Shown: positions 44,459 through 52,685 of the stretch, one piece after another
Layout of the letters: every line of letters starts with the position of its first letter
How positions within the stretch are numbered: position 1 is the stretch's first letter
NCBI GenBank assembly: GCA_009838845.1
Contig: VXRD01000124.1
Span: 62,001-126,000, forward strand
Direction of reading: 5' to 3'
Length of the DNA: 64,000 nt
Origin: Gemmatimonadota bacterium
GTDB taxonomy: Bacteria > Latescibacterota > UBA2968
Position numbers and translations under genes: made by a program
The notes under the pieces: generated by a model
What the model was told of the DNA's origin: nothing
The model's input: the letters and a program-made list of their open reading frames with translations, nothing else
Databases searched by the model: none

Positions 44459-45421
44459 TTATGCCATCCAACATGCGGTCTGGTGATCGCCGTCAATTGG
44501 TTGCAGTTGCGGTGTGGTTTCCCTGCAAATTGAATCGACTTTTTCACATCGATCTGCAAATCGACATCCCGGTGGAAATCGCGTGGCTTCGGGCACTGTG
44601 CCCGGAATGGTTCTGAGGCGCTTATTCGCGATATCCAGACGGGGTACTGATGCGAGTAAACCCTGCGTGTAAGGATGCCTGGGGTTGTGAAAGATCGCAT
44701 CTGATGGTCCGGTTTCTACAATTTTGCCTGCGTACATGACCGCGACCTGATCGGCGGCTTCGGCAATAATACCCAAATCGTGTGTGATGAGCAGGACGGC
44801 CATGCCGAGTTGTTGTTGCAAGTCGCGCAACAGGTCCAGGATTTGCGCCTGAATAGTGACATCGAGTGCTGTTGTGGGTTCGTCGGCTATCAGCACTTTG
44901 GGATTGCACGAGAGGGCCATGGCGATCATGACGCGCTGGCGTTGTCCGCCCGACAATTGGTGCGGGTATTCGTTTGCGCGTTGCTCGGGATCGGGCAGGC
45001 CCACGAGGTGGAGCATTTCAACTGTTTTTTTTCGCGCTTCTGTTTTTTCTAATCCCTGATGCCGCCTCACGGCTTCATCAATCTGGAACCCACAGGTGTA
45101 AACCGGGTTGAGGCTGGTCATGGGTTCCTGAAAGATCATGGCAATGTCATTGCCGCGTATGTCGCGCATTTCGGTATCCGAAAGGGATACCAGGTCTCGG
45201 TTTTGAAAAAAAATATGCCCACCTTCAATGCGGCCAGGATGAGGTACCAATCGCATGATTGACAGCGAAGTAACACTTTTTCCGCACCCCGATTCACCAA
45301 CAAGGCCGTAAGTTTCGCCCTTGTTGAGTGTGAATGATACACCATCTACCGCCCTCGCTGTTCCGCTGTCTGTGTGAAAATGCGTTTGGAGGTTGTCAAC
45401 TGTCAGCACGGAATTGGGCAT
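44459..45421 (-). CDS. Oligopeptide/dipeptide ABC transporter ATPase, OppD/DppD type
   Basis: 320 residues. Walker [15 protein letters not shown], signature [15 protein letters not shown], Walker [15 protein letters not shown], and the C-terminal [15 protein letters not shown] segment of OppD proteins. It and the OppF-like gene make a heterodimer that drives import of oligopeptides. No OppA, OppB or OppC gene is in the window, so the permease must be encoded elsewhere. It is 85 bases downstream of the membrane protein gene at 45507. Confidence 0.9.
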   Translation of the reverse strand: MPNSVLTVDNLQTHFHTDSGTARAVDGVSFTLNKGETYGLVGESGCGKSVTSLSIMRLVPHPGRIEGGHIFFQNRDLVSLSDTEMRDIRGNDIAMIFQEPMTSLNPVYTCGFQIDEAVRRHQGLEKTEARKKTVEMLHLVGLPDPEQRANEYPHQLSGGQRQRVMIAMALSCNPKVLIADEPTTALDVTIQAQILDLLRDLQQQLGMAVLLITHDLGIIAEAADQVAVMYAGKIVETGPSDAIFHNPRHPYTQGLLASVPRLDIANKRLRTIPGTVPEATRFPPGCRFADRCEKVDSICRETTPQLQPIDGDHQTACWMA

Positions 45422-45506
45422 GTAAGATTTTTCTTTGGACTTCTATACAGGTTTGAACGTTCCCGTTTTTTTGCAATGAGTGAATGGACACGCGCTGCTC
45501 CCCAAA

Positions 45507-46238
45507 TCAAAATAGAGGCAATTCGAGCACGAGCCAGTCTTCAAGTAAGAATCCGACGCGCCCAATCAGCAGCGAGAGACGCGCCATGATGGTGTAGCCA
45601 AATGATGCACCGAACGAGATCATGAGGAACCAGATACCGATTTTGGACGCCACGCCCACGGGGCCAGTGTGTTCGACAGAGTAAAAGAAATACACGAGTA
45701 CTGTAACGACACCGACCAGAATAATGAAGAGGTCTAATCCAGCCCAGGTGGCTGTTATGGGTTGCATGGTCGGTTCTAGTTGAGCCAAAACATTGGCCGC
45801 AATGGTGCGCGGAATAGCCAGCCCCGATCCCAGGCCAACCACAAACGCGAATGCGATACGACTGAGCCAGCTAAATTTTGCTGAGGAGAGTTGGGTGAGC
45901 ATAAAGAAACCGAGCAATGTGGGGACAATGAGCCACAAGTTGTTCATGCTTTCGCTGCCGAGTTCGGAGAGGGGATTCACGACATCGACCAAAAGCACGT
46001 TGTACCAGACCTGTGTGAGCGTGTACGCGGCTGCGACTCCTACATAGAGATTTTCGGCAAATTTGAAGAGGGGGTTGTCTTCGTAGAGAAAGCTGTAAAG
46101 CGACAGGGTAATGCCAGCCGCAATAAATATGCCAAAGCCGGCCCAATCCAGAGAGAGCTTGTCTGAGCCAAAGAGGTAAATATTGATGGCGGCAAAGAGG
46201 AACAAGAAGGCAATAAAAATTATATGATCGCGTTTCAC
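45507..46238 (-). CDS. Uncharacterised membrane protein of the GlmL-like cluster (243 aa)
   Basis: About seven or eight hydrophobic spans (DHIIFIAFLFLFAAINIYLF at the start, then AGFGIFIAAGITLSLYSF, LWLIVPTLLGFFML, FIILVGVVTVLVYFF). No known domain recognised. Its start overlaps the stop of the next upstream gene by 4 bases (ATGA-type), so it belongs to the same operon. Near the middle is a conserved-looking YVGVAAAYTLTQVWYNVLL stretch. Probably an inner-membrane partner of the 276- and 218-residue proteins. Confidence 0.7.
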   Translation of the reverse strand: MKRDHIIFIAFLFLFAAINIYLFGSDKLSLDWAGFGIFIAAGITLSLYSFLYEDNPLFKFAENLYVGVAAAYTLTQVWYNVLLVDVVNPLSELGSESMNNLWLIVPTLLGFFMLTQLSSAKFSWLSRIAFAFVVGLGSGLAIPRTIAANVLAQLEPTMQPITATWAGLDLFIILVGVVTVLVYFFYSVEHTGPVGVASKIGIWFLMISFGASFGYTIMARLSLLIGRVGFLLEDWLVLELPLF

Positions 46239-47065
46239 TGGACGCCCCCTTTCTGGCGGCCATAGAGGAAGTACATCACATTGCCCAATATGATGAAGGC
46301 GATGATGATGAGATGAACAAAGGATTGTGCACCCATGCCTGCGGTGGCTTTGTCCGATGTTTCAATCAGGGTTTCATATTCGGCGGCACCGGCCAATCCG
46401 CCCATCATGCCGTTCATTTGGCCCGATTGCAAATAGGGGTATTGATCGGGTGCCATAACAGCAGTACAGCCAATGCCAAATTTGAATTTGTAGCGTTCTT
46501 GCCCGAAAGGTATCCATATCCCATCGGGTGTGTTGCCCGATGCCAGGCAGATCACATAGTCGAAGTCCGCCAATCCCTTTATGTTTTTGGTGACAGGTAA
46601 TTCGGTCGTATCGCTACCTTGCAAATCTTTTTGAAATGCATCGTGAAAGTTTCTGCCCATATTGATGACCAGAGAACCCCCACCCGGTTTATAACCCAGA
46701 TACGTATAATCCTCACCGTATTGTGTGACAAATTCTTTTGATGCGGTATCAAATGCTTCTTGTGCAAGCCCCACAGCAGTTGGCCAGTGAGACATTCCAA
46801 CAACTTTGACATTTTTGCGAAAACAGTGGCGCAAAACTGCAAGGGCCATGGGCTGTACTTCGGGCATGGAGCCGGGACCGTAGTCAAAGGAGATGAGAAT
46901 GGTGCCGTTTTTTGCACTCACTTCTTCGATGGTGTCGTAAATCGCTTTCACATCTTTTGTGATGGGAATAGGCAGGCGCACGGCTGCCAACGATGGAAGG
47001 ATGATGCCGAGCGCGACAAAAATGAAGATGATGCGGCGGTCGATATTGAGCAAAAATTCTTTCAT
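46235..47065 (-). CDS. Uncharacterised bitopic membrane protein of the GlmL-like cluster (276 aa)
   Basis: An N-terminal membrane helix (IFIFVALGIILPSLAAV) and a C-terminal one (FVHLIIIAFIILGNVMYFLYG) flank a ~210-residue soluble domain, probably outside the cytoplasm. The soluble part has an alternating strand-helix look (TILISFDYGPGSMPEVQPMA, KVVGMSHWPTAVGLA, DFDYVICLASGNTPDG) with a Gly-rich MNGMMGGLAGAAEYE before the last helix. No family recognised. It overlaps its neighbours (4 bases downstream, 1 base upstream), so the three membrane genes are co-translated. Confidence 0.7.
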   Translation of the reverse strand: MKEFLLNIDRRIIFIFVALGIILPSLAAVRLPIPITKDVKAIYDTIEEVSAKNGTILISFDYGPGSMPEVQPMALAVLRHCFRKNVKVVGMSHWPTAVGLAQEAFDTASKEFVTQYGEDYTYLGYKPGGGSLVINMGRNFHDAFQKDLQGSDTTELPVTKNIKGLADFDYVICLASGNTPDGIWIPFGQERYKFKFGIGCTAVMAPDQYPYLQSGQMNGMMGGLAGAAEYETLIETSDKATAGMGAQSFVHLIIIAFIILGNVMYFLYGRQKGGVQ

Positions 47066-47721
47066 TATTCACCTCCGCCGAGATAAGAGCGTTCGATGCC
47101 AAAGATGATACGCAATGCCGTGGCGACAGCACCAAGGCTGACGCCGAGCAAGATGCCGCGTTTGGCTGCCAGATTGGGCACATCCATCATCCACTGGGCA
47201 ATTTCGGGAAGTCCATGGTAAATTGACGCGCCAATGGGTACACGGCCGATCATCACGATAATGGCGGATACGAGCAGGATTGCCGCTTCGGGCGTGCGGG
47301 CTCGAAAAGTGCGATAGGCTGCCGAGGCGATGAAAAACGCGAGTATGGAGAACATGGTGGCATCGGCAGGTACCTGGACGTATTTATACATCCAGTCAAA
47401 AGGTCCCGAATTGAGTACCTGTGGCTCGAATGGACCTATACCATCATTGTAGATTGCAAAGAGAGTTGTAATTACAAAACCCACGAATACCAGGAAACTA
47501 TATCCCCATGCAGCTTGCTGGCGTTGAACGCGGTTCCAGTGCAATCGCATCAGGCTATAGATGCCCAATATCATAGCAAAGGCAGCGACAATTCGATCCC
47601 AGGTTGCCAATTCTTGTTCGAGACTTTGAGCACCGCTGTATGGGATATAGAAAACGAGAATGCCAATCATACCCAGGACAAAGGCGATGATTAGCGGAAG
47701 AGTACGTCTTAAAAAAAGCAT
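47065..47721 (-). CDS. Uncharacterised membrane protein of the GlmL-like cluster (218 aa)
   Basis: About six membrane spans (LPLIIAFVLGMIGILVFYIPY at the start; SFLVFVGFVITTLFAIY; ATMFSILAFFIASAAYR; AAILLVSAIIVMIGRV). It has no recognised domain. Its end shares one base with the start of the following 276-residue protein gene. The N-terminus follows AGAGGATTC-like ribosome site sequence. Confidence 0.7.
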   Translation of the reverse strand: MLFLRRTLPLIIAFVLGMIGILVFYIPYSGAQSLEQELATWDRIVAAFAMILGIYSLMRLHWNRVQRQQAAWGYSFLVFVGFVITTLFAIYNDGIGPFEPQVLNSGPFDWMYKYVQVPADATMFSILAFFIASAAYRTFRARTPEAAILLVSAIIVMIGRVPIGASIYHGLPEIAQWMMDVPNLAAKRGILLGVSLGAVATALRIIFGIERSYLGGGE

Positions 47722-47735
47722 GAAAGAATCCTCTG

Positions 47736-48941
47736 CTAATATGCCGTGAAAATATGCGTGAGTGTTTGACTTCCAAGAGTCGCCAGGATCGTGCCCAAAA
47801 TCATGACGATTAAGAGCACTGCTTTGCCGATGTCTTGACCTTTGAGGCTACCCAGCAATTTGGGTTCGCGGGCGAGATACGCGCTCGCTGCATAGAGTTC
47901 TTCGCCCATGAGCGTATAGTCACAGGTGGTAATGAAAAAGGGCAGTTGGGTGTAGGAGTCAGTACCCGCGATTTGGATTGCGCCTATGGAAGCACCTGTT
48001 TCTGCCAGCAAGAGCGATTCTGCGTAGAAATAGCCCATCATGATATTGGTAGCTGGTCTGTCGCGCACCATCATGCCGTCGAGAGCTGCGGCATAGCTGA
48101 ATTGCTCGGTGGCAACCATAAAGACCATGTCCTCTGAGTAGGCATCGGGCCGACCTGCGTTGAGATAGGATTCTTTGACGACCTCCTGACTCACAGCCAT
48201 TACTACGGGATCATTGTTGGCCACGCGCAATTCGGTGTTAAATTCGGCAGTGCGATTTGCCACGCGCGCGAGAACATTGATCGCCGCAATGGTAGAAACA
48301 CTACCCATGGGATGCAATCCGTGTGCAAAAAGCACGGGTTTGCCCATTTCAGTTGCGCGACCGAGGGCTTCGTTAAGGGCTTCGAGACCGGCGATGCGGC
48401 GGATGAAGAGTTCGCGTTTTTGGGCGAGGAAAATGCCGCCTAAAATGATGAGGGAGAAGATCGTGCCGATGATGAAATTATTGGTTTTGAGGAAGTTGAA
48501 TAAATTTTCAGACGCTTCTGCGCTTGCGACTGCAGAGGGAAATGATTCGCCAGAGGGAGATAGGGATATAACCTGTACATAATAGGTTTTGCCGTTTTCG
48601 ATGGCGATCTTTTTAGACGGATCGGTGGGATCAGTATATTCAGCGATTTTGGCAAAGTGCATTTGGGATGTTTCTTCGCCATGCCCAAAAGTGCCTGGAT
48701 CGCTGGATTGCAGGTTGCCCGATGGGTCGATATTGGTTGCGTGATGAAAAGGACCTGTTTCAGTTTCGCTAACTACAATTTTGTACATTGCCCCGTCGGG
48801 GAGTTCCGCGCGATTCCACACAACGGTGATGCTGCCTCCCGAGTCGTTGGGGGTGTCTTCAGCTTTGACACCGGTGGGTTGTTGTGCATACAACTGTGCC
48901 GTGCAGAGTACGAGTGTGATGCAACACAAAAAATATCTCAT
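47736..48941 (-). CDS. FnIII-like domain membrane protein with a DUF6754-like region
   Basis: About 401 residues from ATG 48941, where GGGAG lies in front and a signal-like N-terminus follows (MRYFLCCITLVLCTAQLYAQ). The longer frame upstream would run into the preceding gene. Residues ~25-140 look like a fibronectin type III fold (ITVVWNRAELPDGAMYKIVV, GKTYYVQVISLSPSGESFPS). A membrane helix (FIIGTIFSLIILGGIFLA) leads to a ~200-residue region (FAHGLHPMGSVSTIAAINVLARVA, GASIGAIQIAGTDSYTQLPFF) that I recall as a domain of unknown function of DUF6754 type, ending in a second helix. Function unknown. Confidence 0.65.
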   Translation of the reverse strand: MRYFLCCITLVLCTAQLYAQQPTGVKAEDTPNDSGGSITVVWNRAELPDGAMYKIVVSETETGPFHHATNIDPSGNLQSSDPGTFGHGEETSQMHFAKIAEYTDPTDPSKKIAIENGKTYYVQVISLSPSGESFPSAVASAEASENLFNFLKTNNFIIGTIFSLIILGGIFLAQKRELFIRRIAGLEALNEALGRATEMGKPVLFAHGLHPMGSVSTIAAINVLARVANRTAEFNTELRVANNDPVVMAVSQEVVKESYLNAGRPDAYSEDMVFMVATEQFSYAAALDGMMVRDRPATNIMMGYFYAESLLLAETGASIGAIQIAGTDSYTQLPFFITTCDYTLMGEELYAASAYLAREPKLLGSLKGQDIGKAVLLIVMILGTILATLGSQTLTHIFTAY

Positions 48942-48963
48942 ACGCAATCTCCCGATGGGTCGT

Positions 48964-50082
48964 TTACTCTTGGATGAGTTCGACGTTGGCACGCGGGACA
49001 GTGGCGCGTTCGCCATTGTCAAATTCGACTTCGAGTACGCGCACATGGGTTTCGGATTCGACTGTTTGCAATTCGGGGGGCAGTGCCGTGACTTTGCCCA
49101 CCTGACCAAAATAGGGTGCGCGAATCACGCGCAAGAGTGCGCCTTCGATGAGGCCTGGATTATCGGATTCTTCGGTTTGTTCGTGGATGCTGGATTCTGG
49201 AATGATGATTTCGGGACGCAGAACACCTGCGCGGATCTGGGTGGCGCCCGAGACAGAGGCTTCTTTGCCGTTGTTTTCGCTCAGTATGTCAAAGGTTTTG
49301 TGCGCCATTGAGATGGAGCCAAAGCCTTCGGTGAGGATGACGGTGAGGCCGATATTTTCGGTGCCGGTGATGGCTACGCCGAGGTCGTAACCGAGCAGGT
49401 CGCGCAAGTCGGCGTCGCGGATGCCGCCGCCAATGATGCCAACGGCGCCGATTTCCCGCGCTTTGTCGATCACATCGAGAGTGAGCAAATTGCCGCCTAC
49501 GACGATTGTACCTGCGCACGAGTCGTCGATTTGGTCGGGGGTTAAAATTTGGTCTGGCTCTTTGGAGATGACGTGCAGAGGTCCCCAGGTTTCACCGCCT
49601 ACGCCAAAGATGCCCTGCACAAATGCACCTGTGGTTTCGACAATGACGCCTTCTTCGGGCAGGATTTCAACTATATTGCCATCGATGTATGCCTGTACCT
49701 GAACGGGGCGCGGAGGGGCGCGAAAGATGACCTGTCCAGTGATTTTGGAGATGCTTTCGAGGGTGCCACTAATAGGTGCTTTAACGGTGGTTTTGAACCA
49801 TTTGATGAAGGGGCGGGTTTCGGCAATGGGTTCGCCTACTTCGACGGGGTCGCCTTCTCGTTTGAGCATGTAATTGGGCAATTCTTCTGGTGTGCAACTC
49901 AGGATGTTGACCAGATTGAGGGTGGTGACGTTGCCGGGCAAGTGCGTGTGGGCAACGACCTGATCGCGCGTCACGCTATCGCCTTGTGATACGACGACTT
50001 CACCTTTGAGGGGGAGTTGGCGCTGGCGTTGAAGAAGGGTCTGTGGGGTAACGCGAAGACCGGGTGTGTATGCGTGTGCCAT
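48964..50082 (-). CDS. Barrel-sandwich and KOW-like protein of the GlmL-like cluster (372 aa)
   Basis: Soluble protein. The N-terminal ~130 residues resemble a lipoyl/barrel-sandwich hybrid fold of RnfC type (GEVVVSQGDSVTRDQVVAHT, REGDPVEVGEPIAE, TTVKAPISGTLESIS). The middle (GIFGVGGETWGPLHVI, GTIVVGGNLLTLDVIDKARE, GAVGIIGGGIRDADLRDL) is Gly-rich and possibly nucleotide-binding-like. The C-terminus looks like a KOW/SH3-type barrel (YFGQVGKVTALPPEL, VLEVEFDNGERATVPRANVE). No exact family recognised. It lies 84 bases after the GlmL-like gene and 22 before the FnIII gene. Confidence 0.65.
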   Translation of the reverse strand: MAHAYTPGLRVTPQTLLQRQRQLPLKGEVVVSQGDSVTRDQVVAHTHLPGNVTTLNLVNILSCTPEELPNYMLKREGDPVEVGEPIAETRPFIKWFKTTVKAPISGTLESISKITGQVIFRAPPRPVQVQAYIDGNIVEILPEEGVIVETTGAFVQGIFGVGGETWGPLHVISKEPDQILTPDQIDDSCAGTIVVGGNLLTLDVIDKAREIGAVGIIGGGIRDADLRDLLGYDLGVAITGTENIGLTVILTEGFGSISMAHKTFDILSENNGKEASVSGATQIRAGVLRPEIIIPESSIHEQTEESDNPGLIEGALLRVIRAPYFGQVGKVTALPPELQTVESETHVRVLEVEFDNGERATVPRANVELIQE

Positions 50083-50110
50083 AGAGTAATACCTGGGTTA
50101 CGGATAACGG

Positions 50111-50138
50111 AATATACAATGCGTGGGTTACTTTACAA
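50111..50138 (-). promoter_or_regulatory. Possible sigma-70 promoter inside the GlmL cluster
   Basis: On the reverse strand TTGTAA (50133-50138) and TATATT (50111-50116) are 16 bases apart in the 84-base gap between the GlmL-like gene and the barrel/KOW gene (start 50082). It would allow the lower part of the cluster to be expressed separately. Confidence 0.35.
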
Positions 50139-50166
50139 GAAAATAAATTAAATTACGGCCTTGCTC

Positions 50167-51954
50167 TTACCGGGGGTAGAGGTCGAGGGTCTCGCTCCAC
50201 TGGCTTATCTGATCGGCGCGTTCGGATTGATTTTCGGCAAATACAATGGGGCGCCCGCGTCCGTCGAGGATCAGCCCGGCGGTGCCCCCTTTGACTGTGG
50301 TGTTCAGTTCTCGGCCCGGCCCGGCACCTGCGTCTGTGTTGCGCTCGGGCTGTAAGGTGAGGTGTGCTTCCTGACCTGCTTCGAGCGGGAAATGTAGAAG
50401 ATCGCCAATATTCAGGGTGCCCGATTGGGTTCCGTCGGGAAGGCCGATTTCGTATTGCGCACAGGATGTGCCGATTTTGCCCTGGGCGATGGGTGCGATA
50501 CAGGTGCCGAGGTAAATGAGGCAGTCGCGTTCAAAAACCTGCGTGGCGGCGATTTCGTTGACCGATGAAAGCACGCCGAGGTGTGGCATCATAAAGATGC
50601 TGTCAACGGCGAGGCGCGTGATGCCTTCGGGCTGGAAGGCGTCAATGAGCATAGCGGCTGTTTGCATTCGACGCGGAGCGTGAGATAGAACGCCGCCGCT
50701 TCCGACGAGGAGATCGAGGTCGCGCATTTTGATGAGGCTTTCGCCGCCTTCGGATTGGTCGAATACATCGGACAGGGTGCGCTCTGCCTGTACGCCTTTG
50801 AGACCCACGGCCAGTGCGCGGTGCTGGACAAAGGCCAGGCGCAAGGCTTCGCGGGCAATGGCCTGTTCGACCTGAAGTTCTTCGAGCATTTGCGGAATTG
50901 TGGTGGGGCGGATCATTTTGTTTTTGATGCGGTCTCGCAGGTCGGCTTCGTCGATTTTGAAAGGCACCCAGCGCATGACATCGTTGAGGCCCGCTTCGGC
51001 GAGTACGTTGGATACGCTGTAGGACATGCCGAGATTGGCAGATACCGTGCGGTTGAAGATATCGTCAAAGACGCTGAATACGTCGGTGGTGGCGCCGCCT
51101 ATGTCAACGCCCACGACATTGATATTTTGTTGTTTGGATACGGTTTGCATCATGAGGCCAACTGCGCCGGGCGTGGGCATGATGGGTGCGCCTGTCCAGG
51201 AGATGAGTTTTCGATAGCCCGGTGCTTGCGCCATGACGTGTTCGAGAAAGAGGTCGTGGATCACGTGGCGAGCTGGTCCAAGGTTTTCTTCTTCGAGCGT
51301 GGGGCGGATGTTTTCCGTGATGGTGAGGGCAGTTTTGTCGCCCAGGGTGCGTTCGATTTCCTGCGCGGCATCTTTGTTTCCAGCGTAAATGACGGGCAGT
51401 TGGTATCCCGATCCAAATCGCGGTTTGGGGTCGGCTGCCGAAATGAATTCGGCCAGTTCGACAACGTGCGAAATGGTGCCGCCATCTGTGCCGCCCGAAA
51501 GGAGCACCATATCGGGGCGCAACTGGCGAATGCGTTCGATTTTTTCGTGGGGCTGCCGCCCGTCGTTGGACGCGAGAATGTCCATGACAATTGCGCCTGC
51601 GCCGAGGGCGCAGCGCTGTGCGCTTTCGCCGGTCATGGCCTGAATGACGCCGCCGACCATCATTTGCAGGCCGCCGCCTGCGCTGCTGGTAGAAATGTAG
51701 ATGTCAACCCCGCGATGATCTTCTGCGGGTGTGATGATGGTTTCGCCGTCGAGAATTTGCCTGCCGGAGAGTTCTTCGACTTCTTGAATGGCGTTGAGTA
51801 CGCCGCGCGTGACGTCTTCATAGGGGGCTTCAACTGTGGTAGGTGCTTCGCCTCGATAGGTCTGGCGATAGACATCGCCCTTTTTTTCTATCAAGATGGC
51901 TTTGGTCGTGGTGCTGCCGCAATCGGTAGCGATGATGACGTCGAGTTTATCCAT
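50167..51954 (-). CDS. GlmL/MutL-like ASKHA-fold ATPase
   Basis: About 595 residues from ATG 51954 (MDKLDVIIATDCGSTTTKAI). It has the two phosphate loops of the actin-Hsp70-hexokinase fold (ATDCGSTTTK and VGVDIGGATTDVF), LLSGGTDGG, and other motifs of the GlmL family, named for the methylaspartate (glutamate) mutase accessory protein. A ~30-residue longer frame upstream lies in the preceding gene. No glutamate mutase subunits (GlmE/GlmS) are nearby; its partners are membrane proteins instead, so a classical role in B12-mutase repair is doubtful. Its start overlaps the end of the 52300 gene by 8 bases. This is unrelated to DNA mismatch-repair MutL. Confidence 0.85.
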   Translation of the reverse strand: MDKLDVIIATDCGSTTTKAILIEKKGDVYRQTYRGEAPTTVEAPYEDVTRGVLNAIQEVEELSGRQILDGETIITPAEDHRGVDIYISTSSAGGGLQMMVGGVIQAMTGESAQRCALGAGAIVMDILASNDGRQPHEKIERIRQLRPDMVLLSGGTDGGTISHVVELAEFISAADPKPRFGSGYQLPVIYAGNKDAAQEIERTLGDKTALTITENIRPTLEEENLGPARHVIHDLFLEHVMAQAPGYRKLISWTGAPIMPTPGAVGLMMQTVSKQQNINVVGVDIGGATTDVFSVFDDIFNRTVSANLGMSYSVSNVLAEAGLNDVMRWVPFKIDEADLRDRIKNKMIRPTTIPQMLEELQVEQAIAREALRLAFVQHRALAVGLKGVQAERTLSDVFDQSEGGESLIKMRDLDLLVGSGGVLSHAPRRMQTAAMLIDAFQPEGITRLAVDSIFMMPHLGVLSSVNEIAATQVFERDCLIYLGTCIAPIAQGKIGTSCAQYEIGLPDGTQSGTLNIGDLLHFPLEAGQEAHLTLQPERNTDAGAGPGRELNTTVKGGTAGLILDGRGRPIVFAENQSERADQISQWSETLDLYPR

Positions 51955-52300
51955 GGTTTTTGTTTTCCAGGGTTTCAATATGGCGAATGAGACAGGGAAT
52001 GCTTTCCCGCTTTTCCAGAAAGCGCGTGAAGCGGTCAAACTCGGCTGTTGAGGAGAAGATGATGGATACGAAGGGCGACAAAAAAGTCAAAAGTTGGCTG
52101 CCAATATAGTTAAAGGGTCGCCCGGTTTCAAGTAACATAATAGCTGGCGCTGTGAGTCTGCGCCTCACGATGAAGGCGGCGGCTTTTTCGGCGAGAACTT
52201 CATCGTCTTCAGTGATAGCACTTTCGGGGGGAGAAACGGCAAAGGCATGGGTGCAATAATTTTTAAGTCGGGTCAATAGCGATGTGTTTTTGGACGACAT
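51947..52300 (-). CDS. Uncharacterised small protein before the GlmL-like gene (117 aa)
   Basis: Start ATG 52300 (MSSKNTSLLTRLKNYCTHAF) avoids most of the overlap with the preceding gene; it still overlaps that gene's end by 38 bases in another frame. Features are a conserved-looking helix EKAAAFIVRRRLTAPAIMLL and a hydrophobic stretch FNYIGSQLLTFLSPFVSIIF, so perhaps a peripheral or monotopic membrane protein. I do not recognise a family. The 8-base overlap with the GlmL-like gene suggests a joint role. Confidence 0.6.
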   Translation of the reverse strand: MSSKNTSLLTRLKNYCTHAFAVSPPESAITEDDEVLAEKAAAFIVRRRLTAPAIMLLETGRPFNYIGSQLLTFLSPFVSIIFSSTAEFDRFTRFLEKRESIPCLIRHIETLENKNHG

Positions 52301-52685
52301 GGTAGATCTCAGCGGGGTTTTTCGAGCGCAGGAATTGACCTCGAAATGTGTCGAGGCGATGCGGTTTGGCAAAAGGACTTAAGAAGACGCCGTTGGGATG
52401 GCGTGCGGCGCGGCGAAAATTTGTCCACAAATACTGCCTGCGCATACCGATATGTGAAATGGTAAAACCGCGAGGGTCGATAACATAGCGCGTTGTGAAA
52501 AAATAGCGGGTCATCGCCGCGGTGAGCAATGCGAGTGAAAGAAAGGCGAAAGAGATGCTCTGAAAGCTCACGCCGACAATAAACGCGACGCCCAGGATGA
52601 TGAGCACGAGTAAAACAGATTTTGCCAAAGGCTCTTCGCGCAAGGGATGCGAGGTCCAGGTCTTTGAAGAATCAATACTTGTCAT
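52263..52685 (-). CDS. Small membrane protein with PH-like C-terminal domain
   Basis: 140 residues from ATG 52685 (MTSIDSSKTWTSHPL). Two adjacent membrane helices (KSVLLVLIILGVAFIVGVSF, ISFAFLSLALLTAAMTRYFF) are followed by a ~65-residue domain of bacterial PH type (TRYVIDPRGFTISHIGMRRQ, HRLDTFRGQFLR, and a C-terminal helix). A much longer frame extends upstream but is only a shadow of the lipoate ligase gene, with low-complexity translated sequence. Start overlaps the ligase end by 14 bases. Confidence 0.65.
   Translation of the reverse strand: MTSIDSSKTWTSHPLREEPLAKSVLLVLIILGVAFIVGVSFQSISFAFLSLALLTAAMTRYFFTTRYVIDPRGFTISHIGMRRQYLWTNFRRAARHPNGVFLSPFAKPHRLDTFRGQFLRSKNPAEIYHVVQKHIAIDPT

Noticed and set aside
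50167-51954. DNA mismatch-repair MutL
   Set aside because: No GHKL ATPase motifs; the two phosphate loops are of ASKHA type, as in GlmL.
50755-51990. A 411-codon open frame on the forward strand
   Set aside because: It is antisense to the GlmL-like gene; the reverse frame has clear ASKHA motifs, while this one shows none.
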